Numbered from the stretch's first letter, positions 52,476 to 63,484 are shown. The stretch: 64,000 nucleotides of DNA from Virgibacillus subterraneus (GCF_900110695.1 NZ_FOEH01000007.1:97209-161208), one strand, 5' to 3'. Numbers and translations: made by a program. Notes: generated by a model not told the origin, from the sequence alone.

Positions 52476-53132
52476 TTAGCCACTTGCTCTTGAAGAAGTA
52501 AGGTGCTTTTCGTGGTGCTTTGCTTGGATTTGATTGATAAGTTTCTCAAAGCGCAGAAATGTGAATTGAAAAATTGGGCTCTGTATAAATGTGAATATAA
52601 ATGTAAATATAAATACAGGTCCGCCCAATATTAACCCTAAAACCAGCACTGAGCTCTCCGTTATAATGCGAACCCTTCCAATAGGCGCGCCTAATTTATC
52701 TGAAATAGATAACATAAATCCATCACGTGGCCCTGATCCAACCCTGGCAGCATTATACAAACCGCCTCCGAATCCCATTACCACAATCCCTATCCCCATT
52801 AAAATAGCATCTGTCCAAGAATGACTTGCTTCAGGTAAAAAATCAAGCCATAAAAAGAGATCCACAAACATGCCAACGAGAAATGCATTTAGAAATGTAC
52901 CTAATTTTATATAACTTTTATCCAAAATCCAGGACACTATAATTAACGTAATACCACATACAATATTCCATGTACCAATCGTAAAACCAAATATTTCAAA
53001 GAGGCCAACATTTAATACATCCCACGGGTGAATACCTAAGTGTTGTACATTGATTGTTACAGAAATCCCAAAGCTAAAAAAAATAAGCCCCACGACGAAA
53101 AAGGACCATCGAATAGCAGCCAGTGCAATCAC
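52476..53132 (-). CDS. YczE-like membrane protein (COG2364), second copy
   Basis: 218 residues with five or six hydrophobic segments: HLGIHPWDVLNVGLFEIFGFTIGTWN and RVGSGPRDGFMLSISDKLG are equivalent to the motifs of the protein at 28850-29482. GTG start with AAGAAGG close upstream, so the exact start is uncertain. Function is unknown. Confidence 0.78.
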   Translation of the reverse strand: MIALAAIRWSFFVVGLIFFSFGISVTINVQHLGIHPWDVLNVGLFEIFGFTIGTWNIVCGITLIIVSWILDKSYIKLGTFLNAFLVGMFVDLFLWLDFLPEASHSWTDAILMGIGIVVMGFGGGLYNAARVGSGPRDGFMLSISDKLGAPIGRVRIITESSVLVLGLILGGPVFIFTFIFTFIQSPIFQFTFLRFEKLINQIQAKHHEKHLTSSRASG

Positions 53133-53234
53133 CCTTCTTTCTTTGATGTCTTATCCATACTTTCTTGTATATTCAAGAATTATACAAGATTGTCACCAAA
53201 AAAACTACCCTCATCGGATCAGATGATAGCGTCC

Positions 53235-54188
53235 TTATCTTGTCTTCTGGTCTTTTTCACCATTATCTTCAATTATACCTAACACCACATCAGCAACTTC
53301 TGGCAGACGTAACAGTTTATCACTTAGGCTAAATTTAATGTCGTCGGCTTCAGCTAGTGAAAATCCTTTTTTGAGTTCCACAGTGCCCTCGACATGATAT
53401 GTGCGCCCTTCCTGTATAGTTCTTATCTTATAGATATCCACAACAGCTTCGTCGTCTAGTAATACATCAGTAAGTTTATTTTCTACATCGGCAGGAGCTG
53501 ATACGCCAATTAAGCCTACCATGTTGTCATATCCTACACGAAACGCAACAAACAGCATTAATATTCCAATAAGCATTGTAAAGATTCCATCAGCTGTAAG
53601 TAATCCAAAAACCTGTGATAGTAAAACACCAATCATGGCAAACACTGCACCAGAAGTTGCAACTAGGTCCTCATAAAACACTAAACGTGTAGCAGGAGAT
53701 GCCTTTCCAGCACTTTTAAATGCAGAAGTTATTAACCAGCCAGATTGTTCTCCTTTAGATTCCTTAATAATTTCCTTCATAGCTTTAATTAAAATAGCAC
53801 CATCAATTACAAGAGATGCTATTAGAACTCCTATATTTAACCACAAGTTTCCTGACCCTTTCGGATGTTGGAAAAGATGCCATCCTTCTTTTAGTGTTTC
53901 GTACGCCAATACCGAAACAACAATGACGGCAACCATACAAAATATATTGATTACCCTTCCAAACCCAGTCGGAAATCGATCGGATGGAGGTGATTCCGCA
54001 AGAACACTACCAAAAAAAACAAATCCCTGGTTAACGGAATCCGCCAGTGAATGCATTGTTGTAGCAAACATAGCACCATTTCCACTAAAAAAAGCAGCCA
54101 CACCTTTTATTAGAGCTAAAAATGCATTACCTAAAGCTGCCAGACCAGAGGATGTATTTCCTTTTTTCATACGCTCCATAAATCCCAT
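53235..54188 (-). CDS. Cation diffusion facilitator family transporter
   Basis: 317 residues with about six hydrophobic segments in the first 210 residues. HSLADSVNQGFVFFG (HxxxD, second TM) is the CDF metal site, FYEDLVATSGAVFAMIG marks TM5, and the C-terminal soluble domain (VVDIYKIRTIQEGRTYHVEGTVEL) is the CDF ferredoxin-like domain. It exports zinc or related ions. GGAGG precedes the ATG. Confidence 0.87.
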   Translation of the reverse strand: MGFMERMKKGNTSSGLAALGNAFLALIKGVAAFFSGNGAMFATTMHSLADSVNQGFVFFGSVLAESPPSDRFPTGFGRVINIFCMVAVIVVSVLAYETLKEGWHLFQHPKGSGNLWLNIGVLIASLVIDGAILIKAMKEIIKESKGEQSGWLITSAFKSAGKASPATRLVFYEDLVATSGAVFAMIGVLLSQVFGLLTADGIFTMLIGILMLFVAFRVGYDNMVGLIGVSAPADVENKLTDVLLDDEAVVDIYKIRTIQEGRTYHVEGTVELKKGFSLAEADDIKFSLSDKLLRLPEVADVVLGIIEDNGEKDQKTR

Positions 54189-54499
54189 ATTCGTTCCTCC
54201 TGAATGTTTATCATTATCTATGTTGCTTATTATATAGTAATTCTATACATTATTTTCATCGTCTAAACTATTGCTGTTCTCTAGCAATTTGTCGTTATTT
54301 CTATAAACTGCAACGTAATGAGATTTTCTTTTGTGCTATTGTCTCGTTCTGATGATATTGAGTGCCTAGATTCGTTCCGGCAGAATACTTCGCTTTCACC
54401 GCTCCGGGTGCCAATGCGACATCTGCTCAAGCTAGCGCTTTTGCAGTGTCTTATTATCCATGGGCATGGGCACAGCCTCCTCATTAAAGACTTGGCCAC
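54189..54499. other. Gene-free region with a GC-rich block
   Basis: No convincing gene. About 54370-54450 is richer in GC (CTTTCACCGCTCCGGG, CAAGCTAGCGC) than the background and resembles the composition of the other dispersed repeats, but no second copy was found in this window. Confidence 0.5.
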
Positions 54500-54537
54500 A
54501 AAAAAGCTTAACCAGTGTATTGGTTAAGCTTCTTTTC
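54500..54537 (-). terminator. Intrinsic terminator of the GGDEF gene
   Basis: On the minus strand AAGCTTAACC and GGTTAAGCTT form a hairpin followed by a T-run. It ends at the gene's stop codon. Confidence 0.85.
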
Positions 54538-56228
54538 TAGTTCACAAGTGAATTCTGCATGAAATCATATAATCTATAGTCATTTCTTCCTGCCTTTTTT
54601 GCTTCATAAAGCTCTTTATCCGCATACTTTAGCATCTCACTGGCATTTTCAGGAGCTTTCGATGATGAAACAACAATACCTAGGCTTGTTGTTATCCCAA
54701 AATCATATTTTTCAACACACCAAGGCTCGTTCATTATGTTGATAATTCGATTAGCTATTTCAAGAACATCATTAGTGGAAGTGATATTAGGTACCAATAA
54801 AGTGAATTCGTCTCCACCTAAGCGTGCAAGTAAATCCTCATCACGAATTACCTTACTAATCCTCAATCCAAATTCCTGAATTACCTGATCTCCAATACTG
54901 TGCCCCATTTTATCATTAATCAATTTAAATTTATCAAGATCCATCATAATTAACGCCAGTCGCTGATCAGTATCTTTTATTCTCTCTATATGCTCTGTTA
55001 ATTGTTTGACAAAATAACGGCGATTCGGCAATCCGGTTAATGGATCATGATATGCCATATGCTGTAACTGCTGTTCATAATCTTTTCGGAGTGTAATATT
55101 TCTTGATACCACTACCATATGTGTAAACTGATTTTCATCATCATAAACAGGAGAGCCAAGTAATTCCGACCAGATGTAATCACCATCTCCATGTTTCTGT
55201 CTAAATTGTTCCTTCCACGTTGTTTTATTCCGAATTGATTCTATAAACGATTCCTGCAATCGTCCCCGATCATCTGTGTGTACATTATGCAAAAAAGGTT
55301 TGTTAATATATTCATTTTCTTCATAGTCCAAGACTTCTTTGTAAGAAGGCGAGACGTATACAATTTCACCTTGATTATCAATCATTGTTATTAAATCATT
55401 CGAGTTCTCTGTAATTATTCGAAATTGATCTTCGCTTTCTTTATACTTTCTGCCCAGTTGTATTTGTTCATTAATATCTTTAAAAATGCCATATATGCCA
55501 ACTATATCATCATTTATAATGATAGGAGTAAGCTTAACAATAACCTCTACCATTTCATTTGATTTATTAAGTATAGTCAACTGATGTTCCTGTGGAATTC
55601 CTTTTATTACATTACGAAAATTTTTACTAGCTAAATCTTTATCTTTTGAAGCAAATAATTCAGTGAAAGGAGAGTTCTTCATTTCTTTGGCATTGTAGCC
55701 AAAAACTGATTCTACTGCACTATTACCATTTTGGATGTTTCCTGTAAGACTGAGGGAAAATATAGCATCTAAATTATAATCATAAAGGGATCGATATTTT
55801 TGCTTATTGCGGTACAAATCGTTTTTCGACTTTTGAATTTCAAACTCAGTCATCCTTCGCCGGGTAATATCCTTTACCAGAGCAACAATATGTGTGCAAA
55901 TACCATCATTATCGCATAAAGGAGTCAATGTCGTTTCTGAATATTTAATACCTGATGGCGCCTCGTAAAAATCTTCGTATGATAATCCATCTTTTAATTC
56001 GATAGCTGTTGTATACTTCTCTATCAAAAAATTCGCTGTCTTTTGGGGATAAACATCCTGAATTGTTCGTCCAATAACCTTATCCGTAAGAATCGTTTGT
56101 TTAATTGCCGCGTGATTAAGAAATTCATAACAAAAATCACGATTATTGTCTATCGCAATAATAAAAACCATCTCTTTAATTCCGTTCATCAAAACATTAT
56201 TGAAAAATAAGGATTTATCATAGCTCAT
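54537..56228 (-). CDS. PAS-PAS-PAS-GGDEF diguanylate cyclase
   Basis: 563 residues: three PAS-type sensory repeats (about 15-130, 140-255, 265-385) followed by a GGDEF domain (HDPLTGLPNRRYF ... RLGGDEFTLLV). The active site is intact (GGDEF), and the inhibitory I-site RDED is present five residues upstream, so product inhibition by c-di-GMP is expected. No membrane segment was found, so it probably senses a cytoplasmic signal. GGAGG precedes the ATG. Confidence 0.92.
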   Translation of the reverse strand: MSYDKSLFFNNVLMNGIKEMVFIIAIDNNRDFCYEFLNHAAIKQTILTDKVIGRTIQDVYPQKTANFLIEKYTTAIELKDGLSYEDFYEAPSGIKYSETTLTPLCDNDGICTHIVALVKDITRRRMTEFEIQKSKNDLYRNKQKYRSLYDYNLDAIFSLSLTGNIQNGNSAVESVFGYNAKEMKNSPFTELFASKDKDLASKNFRNVIKGIPQEHQLTILNKSNEMVEVIVKLTPIIINDDIVGIYGIFKDINEQIQLGRKYKESEDQFRIITENSNDLITMIDNQGEIVYVSPSYKEVLDYEENEYINKPFLHNVHTDDRGRLQESFIESIRNKTTWKEQFRQKHGDGDYIWSELLGSPVYDDENQFTHMVVVSRNITLRKDYEQQLQHMAYHDPLTGLPNRRYFVKQLTEHIERIKDTDQRLALIMMDLDKFKLINDKMGHSIGDQVIQEFGLRISKVIRDEDLLARLGGDEFTLLVPNITSTNDVLEIANRIINIMNEPWCVEKYDFGITTSLGIVVSSSKAPENASEMLKYADKELYEAKKAGRNDYRLYDFMQNSLVN

Positions 56229-56439
56229 ATTAATCTCCTCCTTTCCACAGAATTATTACTATTATGTAAAATTTAATTATTTAAATTAATTATGTTAATT
56301 TCATTATATACTCTATATAAAATTTTTCTAGTCCTTTTATACTATTTTTTAACATTTTTTATTATTTTCACCCATAAATTCTGAAATTAGTGGATTGTAT
56401 TTTATCGATATTTATATTTTCTATATATTAAACGAAATC

Positions 56440-56482
56440 AAAAAAGAACTGAGCCTCTATTTCTAGTAGCTCAGTTCTTTTT
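56440..56482 (-). terminator. Intrinsic terminator of the GtrA gene
   Basis: AAAGAACTGAGC and GCTCAGTTCTTT form a hairpin that reaches into the last codons of the GtrA gene, followed by T6. The 56229-56439 stretch beyond is AT-rich without a gene. Confidence 0.85.
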
Positions 56483-56914
56483 CGATTTCTTAAACACAAA
56501 ATATTTAATCATAAAAAAGCTTGCAATAAATGAAAGGAGCATAGCCAGACCCTTGGCAACATTGTATCGCAGCCAATTAGGGACACCGAAACTTTCCAGT
56601 AGGGTATTGGATGCAATAAACACAAGGTTATTAACACCTAAGCTCACTATGCCTTGCACAATGAAAAGAATTCGCTGTCGATTACTGCCTTTAGCTGAGT
56701 GTTGAAATGTAAAGCTAGCATTCCAAAAATAGCTATTAGCTACAGCTAGTGTGTAGGCGATGGTATTAAAAAGCAGAAGCAAGCCTCTTTCATCTGTGTG
56801 GAATAATAATAGCAATAAGTTTAGTGTCCCAATATCAATCCCTGCATTCGAAACCCCAATTACACTAAACTGCAGAAATTGAAATGGGCCTTTATTTTTT
56901 TTGTTCTGTGTCAT
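56471..56914 (-). CDS. GtrA family membrane protein
   Basis: 147 residues with four hydrophobic segments and GtrA-type motifs: QFLQFSVIGVSNAGIDIGTLNLLL, YTLAVANSYFWNASFTFQ and RYNVAKGLAMLLSFIASFF. GtrA proteins are thought to help transfer lipid-linked sugars across the membrane. It is 44 nt downstream of the SqdX-like gene, with AGAGGAG before its start, suggesting an operon. Confidence 0.88.
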   Translation of the reverse strand: MTQNKKNKGPFQFLQFSVIGVSNAGIDIGTLNLLLLLFHTDERGLLLLFNTIAYTLAVANSYFWNASFTFQHSAKGSNRQRILFIVQGIVSLGVNNLVFIASNTLLESFGVPNWLRYNVAKGLAMLLSFIASFFMIKYFVFKKSKKN

Positions 56915-56958
56915 GGGACTCCTCTATTTAAGCGGTTTAAGAATTGGAGATTTATATG

Positions 56959-58095
56959 TCAGTTTGCTTTATTACTCTTTTCTTCAACTACACTGACTAT
57001 TTCTTCATAGTAATCAAGCACTTGTTTGGATTGAGCCTCCCAACCCATTTCTGAAATTTCTTTATGAGCTGCTTTTGCCAACCGCTTTCTTAATGTTTCA
57101 TCTTCAAACTTAAGCAATGTTGTTGTGAAATCATCTTGCTTATCAGGGTTGTACAGCAAGCCGGTATGATTATTTTCTATTTGTTCACAAGTTGGTCCAC
57201 TTTCAGCTGCTACAAGTGGCAGCCCAGAAGCCATTGCTTCCGTAATTACGAGACCAAGCGTTTCAGTAGTCGATGGAAATACAAAGACATCTGATGAAGC
57301 ATAAGCCTTAGCAAGTTCATCACCATGTAATAAACCAGTAAATACTGTACTAGTACCAGCGAAATGTTTTTCCAACTCGCGCCTATGCGGACCATCCCCT
57401 ACAATAGCAAGGACAAATTCATCAGATGCTTTCAGTACTGACTTTATTTTCTCTATTTCTTTCTCTGGAGCAAGTCTGCCAACATACAATAACAGCTTTT
57501 TCTCAGGATGGCCATTTGATAGTCTGTCCCGCATTTCATTGTCATACTTATTAGGATGAAACAACTCCGTATCTACACCACGCTTCCAGACATGTACATT
57601 TTGAAATCCGTGTCCTACTAACTCTTCCTTAACTGTATTTGAAGTACAGAGATTTAACTCCGCCTTATTATGCAGCTTTCGAAAGTACCACCATACTAAT
57701 CCCTTGAAAAGAGAGACTTTATAGTAATCCAAATATTGCGCTACATTTGTGTGATAAGAAGCAATCATTGGATATCCAAGCTTTTTAGAGTAGTATACAC
57801 CAGATAAACCAAGAATAGCCGGATTTACCACATGAACAATATCAGGATCGTATTCTTTCAACAGACCACTAACTTTTCGATTAGGAAGGGCAAATTTTTT
57901 GGAGCGATAAAAAGGAAGGGTCCGCGCTGGCACCCCATCTATTTTTGCTCCTTCAAATTCATAAACACCAAGATCTGGTGCTATTACTCTAACATCATGT
58001 CCTTCTTTTAAGAAGTAGCGAATACATGCTTTTAATCTGGTAACAACTCCATCAGTTGATGGCAGAAAAGTTTCAGTTACGATAGCAATTTTCAT
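56959..58095 (-). CDS. GT4 glycosyltransferase, SqdX/SQD2-like
   Basis: 378 residues of GT-B fold: MKIAIVTETFLPSTDGVVTRL at the N-terminus, ASYHTNVAQYLDYY, then the donor-binding half with LLYVGRLAPEKEI, VFTGLLHGDELAKAYASSDVFVFPSTTETLGLVITEAMASG (E-x7-E). Beside an SQD1-like synthase it is a good candidate for sulfoquinovosyl transferase (SQDG synthesis). GT4 specificity cannot be read from sequence, so other glucosyltransferases remain possible. AGGAAG precedes the start. Confidence 0.82.
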   Translation of the reverse strand: MKIAIVTETFLPSTDGVVTRLKACIRYFLKEGHDVRVIAPDLGVYEFEGAKIDGVPARTLPFYRSKKFALPNRKVSGLLKEYDPDIVHVVNPAILGLSGVYYSKKLGYPMIASYHTNVAQYLDYYKVSLFKGLVWWYFRKLHNKAELNLCTSNTVKEELVGHGFQNVHVWKRGVDTELFHPNKYDNEMRDRLSNGHPEKKLLLYVGRLAPEKEIEKIKSVLKASDEFVLAIVGDGPHRRELEKHFAGTSTVFTGLLHGDELAKAYASSDVFVFPSTTETLGLVITEAMASGLPLVAAESGPTCEQIENNHTGLLYNPDKQDDFTTTLLKFEDETLRKRLAKAAHKEISEMGWEAQSKQVLDYYEEIVSVVEEKSNKAN

Positions 58096-58112
58096 AGGTG
58101 ACACTTCCTTGT

Positions 58113-59372
<1,260 letters not shown>

Positions 59373-59534
59373 TTAAAAATTATCATGTTATGAGTATTAT
59401 TACAAATGATGTGATAATAGTTGCCTTGGAAAAACTGCAAAAAATATTATTTCCGTAATAGGTTTCCTATTTTCAGGAGTAAAATACAAAATAAAAGTCA
59501 AATTTAAAGATCATTATTATCTCTTTTCCAGAAG

Positions 59535-60728
59535 TCACTCTGTATTATCTTTTGCTTTTTCAAATAAAGCTTCCGGAATCATTTCAAAGCCTTCAATCAC
59601 CGTGTTTTCCTCCACTTCCATCATTAAGAAACGCTTTCCGCTGAAATGAACTTGACGTACATATCTTAAGTCTTGTGGACTGATGGAGATATTAGCTAGT
59701 TTCGTCTCTATTTTAATAGACTTTGAATTATATTTAGGTACAATGTTATTCGCTTTAAACTCATATGATTCATCATCAGTCACAGTTTTAAAAGCAGTTT
59801 CTACTTTATCCGAATTAACATCTTCTATCCCACTGCTTTTCAAAACTTTTTCGACATCTTTGTAGTCTAATTTCGGTATCTCTTCCTCTTCATTCTCTTC
59901 CACGACACGATGAATCTCATCGTATACATTTGAAAGTGTGGAAGTGTTGATTTTTTGATCACCAGCTACATTTTTTACAATTTCCTCAAAAACAATTTTA
60001 TCCTGTGCAGCAGTCATTTTTTCTTCCGCATTTAAAACTTCCTCGATGAAATGATAATTAAGTTCATTTTTCTTCCCTGCCGAATACAGCACGTGGTTAA
60101 CATCAGCAGCATTATCCGTAATTGAAGGGAATAGGAATCCTGATATTGGAGCCTTCAGATTGATAATCGGATCTAAGACAATATTATACTTAAACTCCTT
60201 TTCGACATAGTCAAACAGTAATTCCTTTTTTGGATCTTGCGTTTTATTCATACTGCATAAAATAAAAGGATGGGAATATACCGTATCACGTTCACTTTCT
60301 TCTGACTCGTCGCTCATGTTCTTCATCGGTTTCATATATTCTCCTCGAATAAAGGTTACGACAATATCCATTTCATATTGCTTATCCTTCAGCATTTTTT
60401 CTACAATATGAAGCATTTGACCCTTCCATTCCTCTGTATCATTACTTAATAAACCCTGGTGAAGAATTAGCTGACTGTTATTTTCCACATCGCGCTGGAA
60501 CTTTAATTCGAATAATTTTTCATCCAACTGGCCTGATAGTACTTTTTTAAAGTTATCCATAAACAACTCTTTCTGTTCATCTTCCAATAGTTCAAATGAT
60601 AAACTTTGATGATGATATATTTCACTAGACTCTTTCATTATATACACATTAAAGATTTCGTTAATTTTTAATAAGTCATTATTTAATTTGAATTGTTTAC
60701 GAATACTTGCTATGTCTTGTTTGTTCAA
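59535..60728 (-). CDS. DUF4317 family protein
   Basis: 397 residues, acidic and mainly helical. It begins NKQDIASIRKQFKLNNDLLKI and contains FNVYIMKESSEIYHHQSLSFELL and FILCSMNKTQDPKKELLFDYVEKEF, features of the uncharacterised DUF4317 family. The TTG at 60728 is chosen because AGGAGTGG lies 7-8 nt upstream. Function unknown. Confidence 0.75.
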   Translation of the reverse strand: MNKQDIASIRKQFKLNNDLLKINEIFNVYIMKESSEIYHHQSLSFELLEDEQKELFMDNFKKVLSGQLDEKLFELKFQRDVENNSQLILHQGLLSNDTEEWKGQMLHIVEKMLKDKQYEMDIVVTFIRGEYMKPMKNMSDESEESERDTVYSHPFILCSMNKTQDPKKELLFDYVEKEFKYNIVLDPIINLKAPISGFLFPSITDNAADVNHVLYSAGKKNELNYHFIEEVLNAEEKMTAAQDKIVFEEIVKNVAGDQKINTSTLSNVYDEIHRVVEENEEEEIPKLDYKDVEKVLKSSGIEDVNSDKVETAFKTVTDDESYEFKANNIVPKYNSKSIKIETKLANISISPQDLRYVRQVHFSGKRFLMMEVEENTVIEGFEMIPEALFEKAKDNTE

Positions 60729-61113
60729 TCTTATTCCACTCCTATGTTCATTATCAGCATGTGCAGCATTATGCACACATTCTTTCATTTTATCATAGAT
60801 GTACTTGTTTCCGCCTACTCATTTCTCCCTTAACTACTAGAAATGCAGATGTCTAATACACCCTTCAGCACTTCATTTACTTAAACCATAATAATGCCTA
60901 CCCTAATTCCCTATATAAATAAAAACAATTATTTTCGGATCTGTTATCACTCTTATAATCGTACGTTGAGAGTGAACGCGTTTTCTTGACAGTTCAAAGT
61001 GATAATCAAATGTAGTTACGTCGAATTTATCAAAATAGGACACAAAGCTAAACAAAAAGAGCCTTGGAATAAAATGCTTTCTCTCCTTAAAGACACATCA
61101 TTGAGTTTCGAAT
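60729..61113. other. Gene-free region upstream of the peroxide operon
   Basis: 385 bp of AT-rich DNA with no convincing ORF or RNA. It must hold the promoter for the GPx operon near its right end and for the DUF4317 gene at its left end. Confidence 0.5.
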
Positions 61114-61148
61114 ATTAATCGTGGATGATTAAATCGTACACGATTAAT
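61114..61148. promoter_or_regulatory. Inverted repeats ahead of the GPx/OhrR operon (candidate OhrR operator)
   Basis: ATTAATCGTG and CACGATTAAT are perfect 10-bp arms 15 nt apart; an inner palindrome AATCGT-AC-ACGATT shares the right half. It lies 20 bp before the GPx start codon and fits autoregulation by the OhrR-like repressor. Not tested. Confidence 0.6.
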
Positions 61149-61169
61149 TTAAAAATAGGAGGAATCATG

Positions 61170-61646
61170 ATGACAACAGTTTATGACTTCACCGTTAAGA
61201 AGACAAATGGATCCGAGCAATCTTTAAAGGAATTAGAAGGAAAGCCTCTACTTATTGTGAATACTGCTAGTAAATGTGGATTAAATAATCAATTTAAGGA
61301 GATTCAAGAAATGTATGACAATTATAAGGATCAGGGGTTAGAGATATTAGGATTTCCATGCGGCCAATTTAACAACCAGGAATTTGATAATATTGAGGAA
61401 ACTACGGAGTTCTGCCAACTAAATTTTGGAGTAACGTTTCCAATGTTTGGCAAGATTGATGTTAACGGTGAAAATGAGGATACTTTATACAGGTACTTAA
61501 AATCAGAAAAAGGTGGCCTCCTTTCAAAAGATATCAAATGGAACTTCACAAAATTCCTAATCGATCGAAATGGACACGTAGTTGAGCGCTATGCACCTAC
61601 AACAAAACCAGGGAAAATAGAAAAAGATATTATGAAACAATTATAA
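61170..61646 (+). CDS. Glutathione peroxidase-family thiol peroxidase (BsaA-like)
   Basis: 158 residues: NTASKCGLNNQFKEI (peroxidatic cysteine), GFPCGQFNNQE (glutamine) and KWNFTKFLIDRNG (tryptophan), the GPx catalytic set. In bacilli such enzymes use bacillithiol or thioredoxin rather than glutathione. Start 61170 (second of two adjacent ATGs), with AGGAGG upstream. It lies 20 nt before the OhrR-like gene. Confidence 0.92.
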   Translation: MTTVYDFTVKKTNGSEQSLKELEGKPLLIVNTASKCGLNNQFKEIQEMYDNYKDQGLEILGFPCGQFNNQEFDNIEETTEFCQLNFGVTFPMFGKIDVNGENEDTLYRYLKSEKGGLLSKDIKWNFTKFLIDRNGHVVERYAPTTKPGKIEKDIMKQL

Positions 61647-61666
61647 TTTCAAAGGGGATGAGTTAT

Positions 61667-62107
61667 TTGGAGGATTTTTTAACACTAGATAATCAGCTTT
61701 GTTTTGCAATTTATGAGACAAGTAGTCAATTTACTAAGTTATATTCAAAAGTACTTCATCCCTTTGGTATTACCTATCCTCAATACTTAGTCTTATTAGC
61801 GCTATGGGAGAAAGACGGGCCTACAGTCAAGGAAATGGGTGAACGTTTAAATTTAGGTACTGGAACATTAACCCCCCTGATCAAAAGAATGGAAGCAAAT
61901 GGTTGGGTTAAAAAAGAGCGTACCAATAGCGATGAGCGAAAAGTTTATGTTTTTGTTCAGCCAAAAGCTATAGAAGAAAAAGATGCCATCAATCAATCCA
62001 TTGCAAGCGAAGTAAATACATGCAATATCGAGTTATATGAATACGAACAATTGATGAGTCAGTTAAAGGTTCTTCATGACAAACTGATGAACCGAAATAA
62101 TCGATAG
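61667..62107 (+). CDS. OhrR-like MarR family peroxide sensor
   Basis: The protein shares NQLCFAIYETSSQFTKLYSKVLHPFGITYPQYLVLLALWE with OhrR, including the reactive cysteine of the NQLCF motif, and a winged HTH (TVKEMGERLNLGTGTLTPLIKRME). It should repress the GPx operon until oxidised by organic peroxide. The TTG at 61667 is favoured by AAAGGGG spacing; an ATG at 61658 would place the cysteine at residue 15, as in B. subtilis OhrR, so that start is a real alternative. Confidence 0.88.
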   Translation: MEDFLTLDNQLCFAIYETSSQFTKLYSKVLHPFGITYPQYLVLLALWEKDGPTVKEMGERLNLGTGTLTPLIKRMEANGWVKKERTNSDERKVYVFVQPKAIEEKDAINQSIASEVNTCNIELYEYEQLMSQLKVLHDKLMNRNNR

Positions 62108-62126
62108 TTCTTTAAGAAAGTGTAAA

Positions 62127-62191
62127 TAGGGGATCAAATCATTCAGCGGACAACTGTCCAAATGAAGAGTCTGATCCCCTATAATTTTTTT
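62127..62191 (+). terminator. Intrinsic terminator of the GPx/OhrR operon
   Basis: TAGGGGATCA and TGATCCCCTA form the outer stem of a long hairpin, followed by TAATTTTTTT. Confidence 0.85.
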
Positions 62192-62376
62192 ACACTCAGA
62201 AACCCTGGGCAACAATCTTAGTAACAGATGCTACTGTGTTAAAATTGTTTAAAATAATTTCAAAACATACCTTTCTACCCTTTATTCCAAAACAAAAAAA
62301 CACCTACAAACATTGGTGTTTCAACATTTATAGGTATTCCTATCATTTTTTAATTCAATTATATATTTCTTATAGA

Positions 62377-62459
62377 TACCGGTGGTCGGGTTCGAACCGA
62401 CACTCCCAGAGGGAACATGATTTTGAGTCATGCGCGTCTGCCAATTCCGCCACACCGGC
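62377..62459 (-). tRNA. tRNA-Leu (CAA)
   Basis: Acceptor GCCGGTG pairs with CACCGGT and A73 follows. Anticodon loop CTCAAAA gives CAA. A long variable arm of leucine type is present. The 3' CCA is not encoded. Last tRNA of the cluster in transcription order. Confidence 0.93.
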
Positions 62460-62465
62460 ATATGT

Positions 62466-62539
<74 letters not shown>

Positions 62540-62551
62540 AAAACGAAGTAA

Positions 62552-62626
62552 TGGAGCGGAAGACGGGATTCGAACCCGCGACCCCCACCTTGGCAAGGTG
62601 GTGTTCTACCACTGAACTACTTCCGC
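62552..62626 (-). tRNA. tRNA-Gly (GCC)
   Basis: Acceptor GCGGAAG/CTTCCGC; anticodon GCC between CACCTT and AAGGTG; CCA is encoded. Confidence 0.95.
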
Positions 62627-62630
62627 ATAA

Positions 62631-62705
62631 TGGCTGGGCTACCAGGATTCGAACCTGGGAATCACGGGATCAAAACCCGATGCCTTACCGCTTGGCTATA
62701 GCCCA
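62631..62705 (-). tRNA. tRNA-Gln (TTG)
   Basis: Acceptor TGGGCTA/TAGCCCA; anticodon TTG in TTTTGAT; CCA is encoded. Confidence 0.95.
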
Positions 62706-62721
62706 ATAAGATTGAAATTTA

Positions 62722-62798
62722 TGGGGCGACCGGTGGGGATCGAACCCACGAATGCCGGAGCCACAATCCGGTGCGTTAACCACTTCGCCACGACCGCC
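62722..62798 (-). tRNA. tRNA-His (GTG)
   Basis: Acceptor GCGGTCG paired with CGGTCGC and an additional 5' G (G-1) typical of tRNA-His; anticodon GTG; CCA is encoded. Confidence 0.95.
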
Positions 62799-62810
62799 AT
62801 AATAAAATAA

Positions 62811-62884
62811 TGGCAGGGGTAGTAGGAATCGAACCCACATCAAAGGTTTTGGAGACCTTCGTTTTACCATTAAACTATACCCCT
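62811..62884 (-). tRNA. tRNA-Trp (CCA)
   Basis: Acceptor AGGGGTA/TACCCCT with G73; anticodon CCA in CTCCAAA; CCA end encoded. Confidence 0.95.
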
Positions 62885-62902
62885 ACTTGTTAAAAAAATA
62901 TA

Positions 62903-62987
62903 TGGTGGAGGGGGAGAGATTCGAACTCCCGAACCCTGAGGGAGCGGATTTACAGTCCGCCGCGTTTAGCCACTTCGCTACCCCTCC
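62903..62987 (-). tRNA. tRNA-Tyr (GTA)
   Basis: Acceptor GGAGGGG/CCCCTCC, anticodon GTA, long variable arm; CCA is encoded. Confidence 0.95.
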
Positions 62988-63008
62988 ATATAAATGTAAA
63001 TGCAAAAA

Positions 63009-63084
63009 TGGTGGCTCCGGACGGAATCGAACCGCCGACACAAGGATTTTCAGTCCTTTGCTCTACCGACTGAGCTACAGAGCC
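63009..63084 (-). tRNA. tRNA-Phe (GAA)
   Basis: Acceptor GGCTCTG with CGGAGCC; anticodon GAA in CTGAAAA; CCA is encoded. Confidence 0.95.
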
Positions 63085-63115
63085 AATATATATATGCTAT
63101 TGCTATAGATTTAAA

Positions 63116-63192
63116 TGGCGGTCCGGACGGGACTCGAACCCGCGACCTCCTGCGTGACAGGCAGGCATTCTAACCAACTGAACTACCGGACC
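63116..63192 (-). tRNA. tRNA-Asp (GTC)
   Basis: Acceptor GGTCCGG/CCGGACC; anticodon GTC in CTGTCAC; CCA is encoded. A ~100-nt spacer separates it from the preceding tRNA. Confidence 0.95.
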
Positions 63193-63294
63193 AAATATGT
63201 AAAATGCAGATATGCTTAAATTGTTGGCAGTCAAAGCACACTATTACTTTCAATTAGCAACGAAGTAAATTCGACGTAGTAATCTGAATAACAT

Positions 63295-63371
<77 letters not shown>

Positions 63372-63408
63372 ATATGAGATAGTATTAACTTTGAACTTTC
63401 GTCTAAAA

Positions 63409-63484
63409 TGGTGGAGGATGCAGGGCTCGAACCTGCGACCCCCTGCTTGTAAGGCAGGTGCTCTCCCAGCTGAGCTAATCCTCC
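63409..63484 (-). tRNA. tRNA-Val (TAC)
   Basis: Acceptor GGAGGAT/ATCCTCC; anticodon TAC in CTTACAA; CCA is encoded. Confidence 0.95.
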
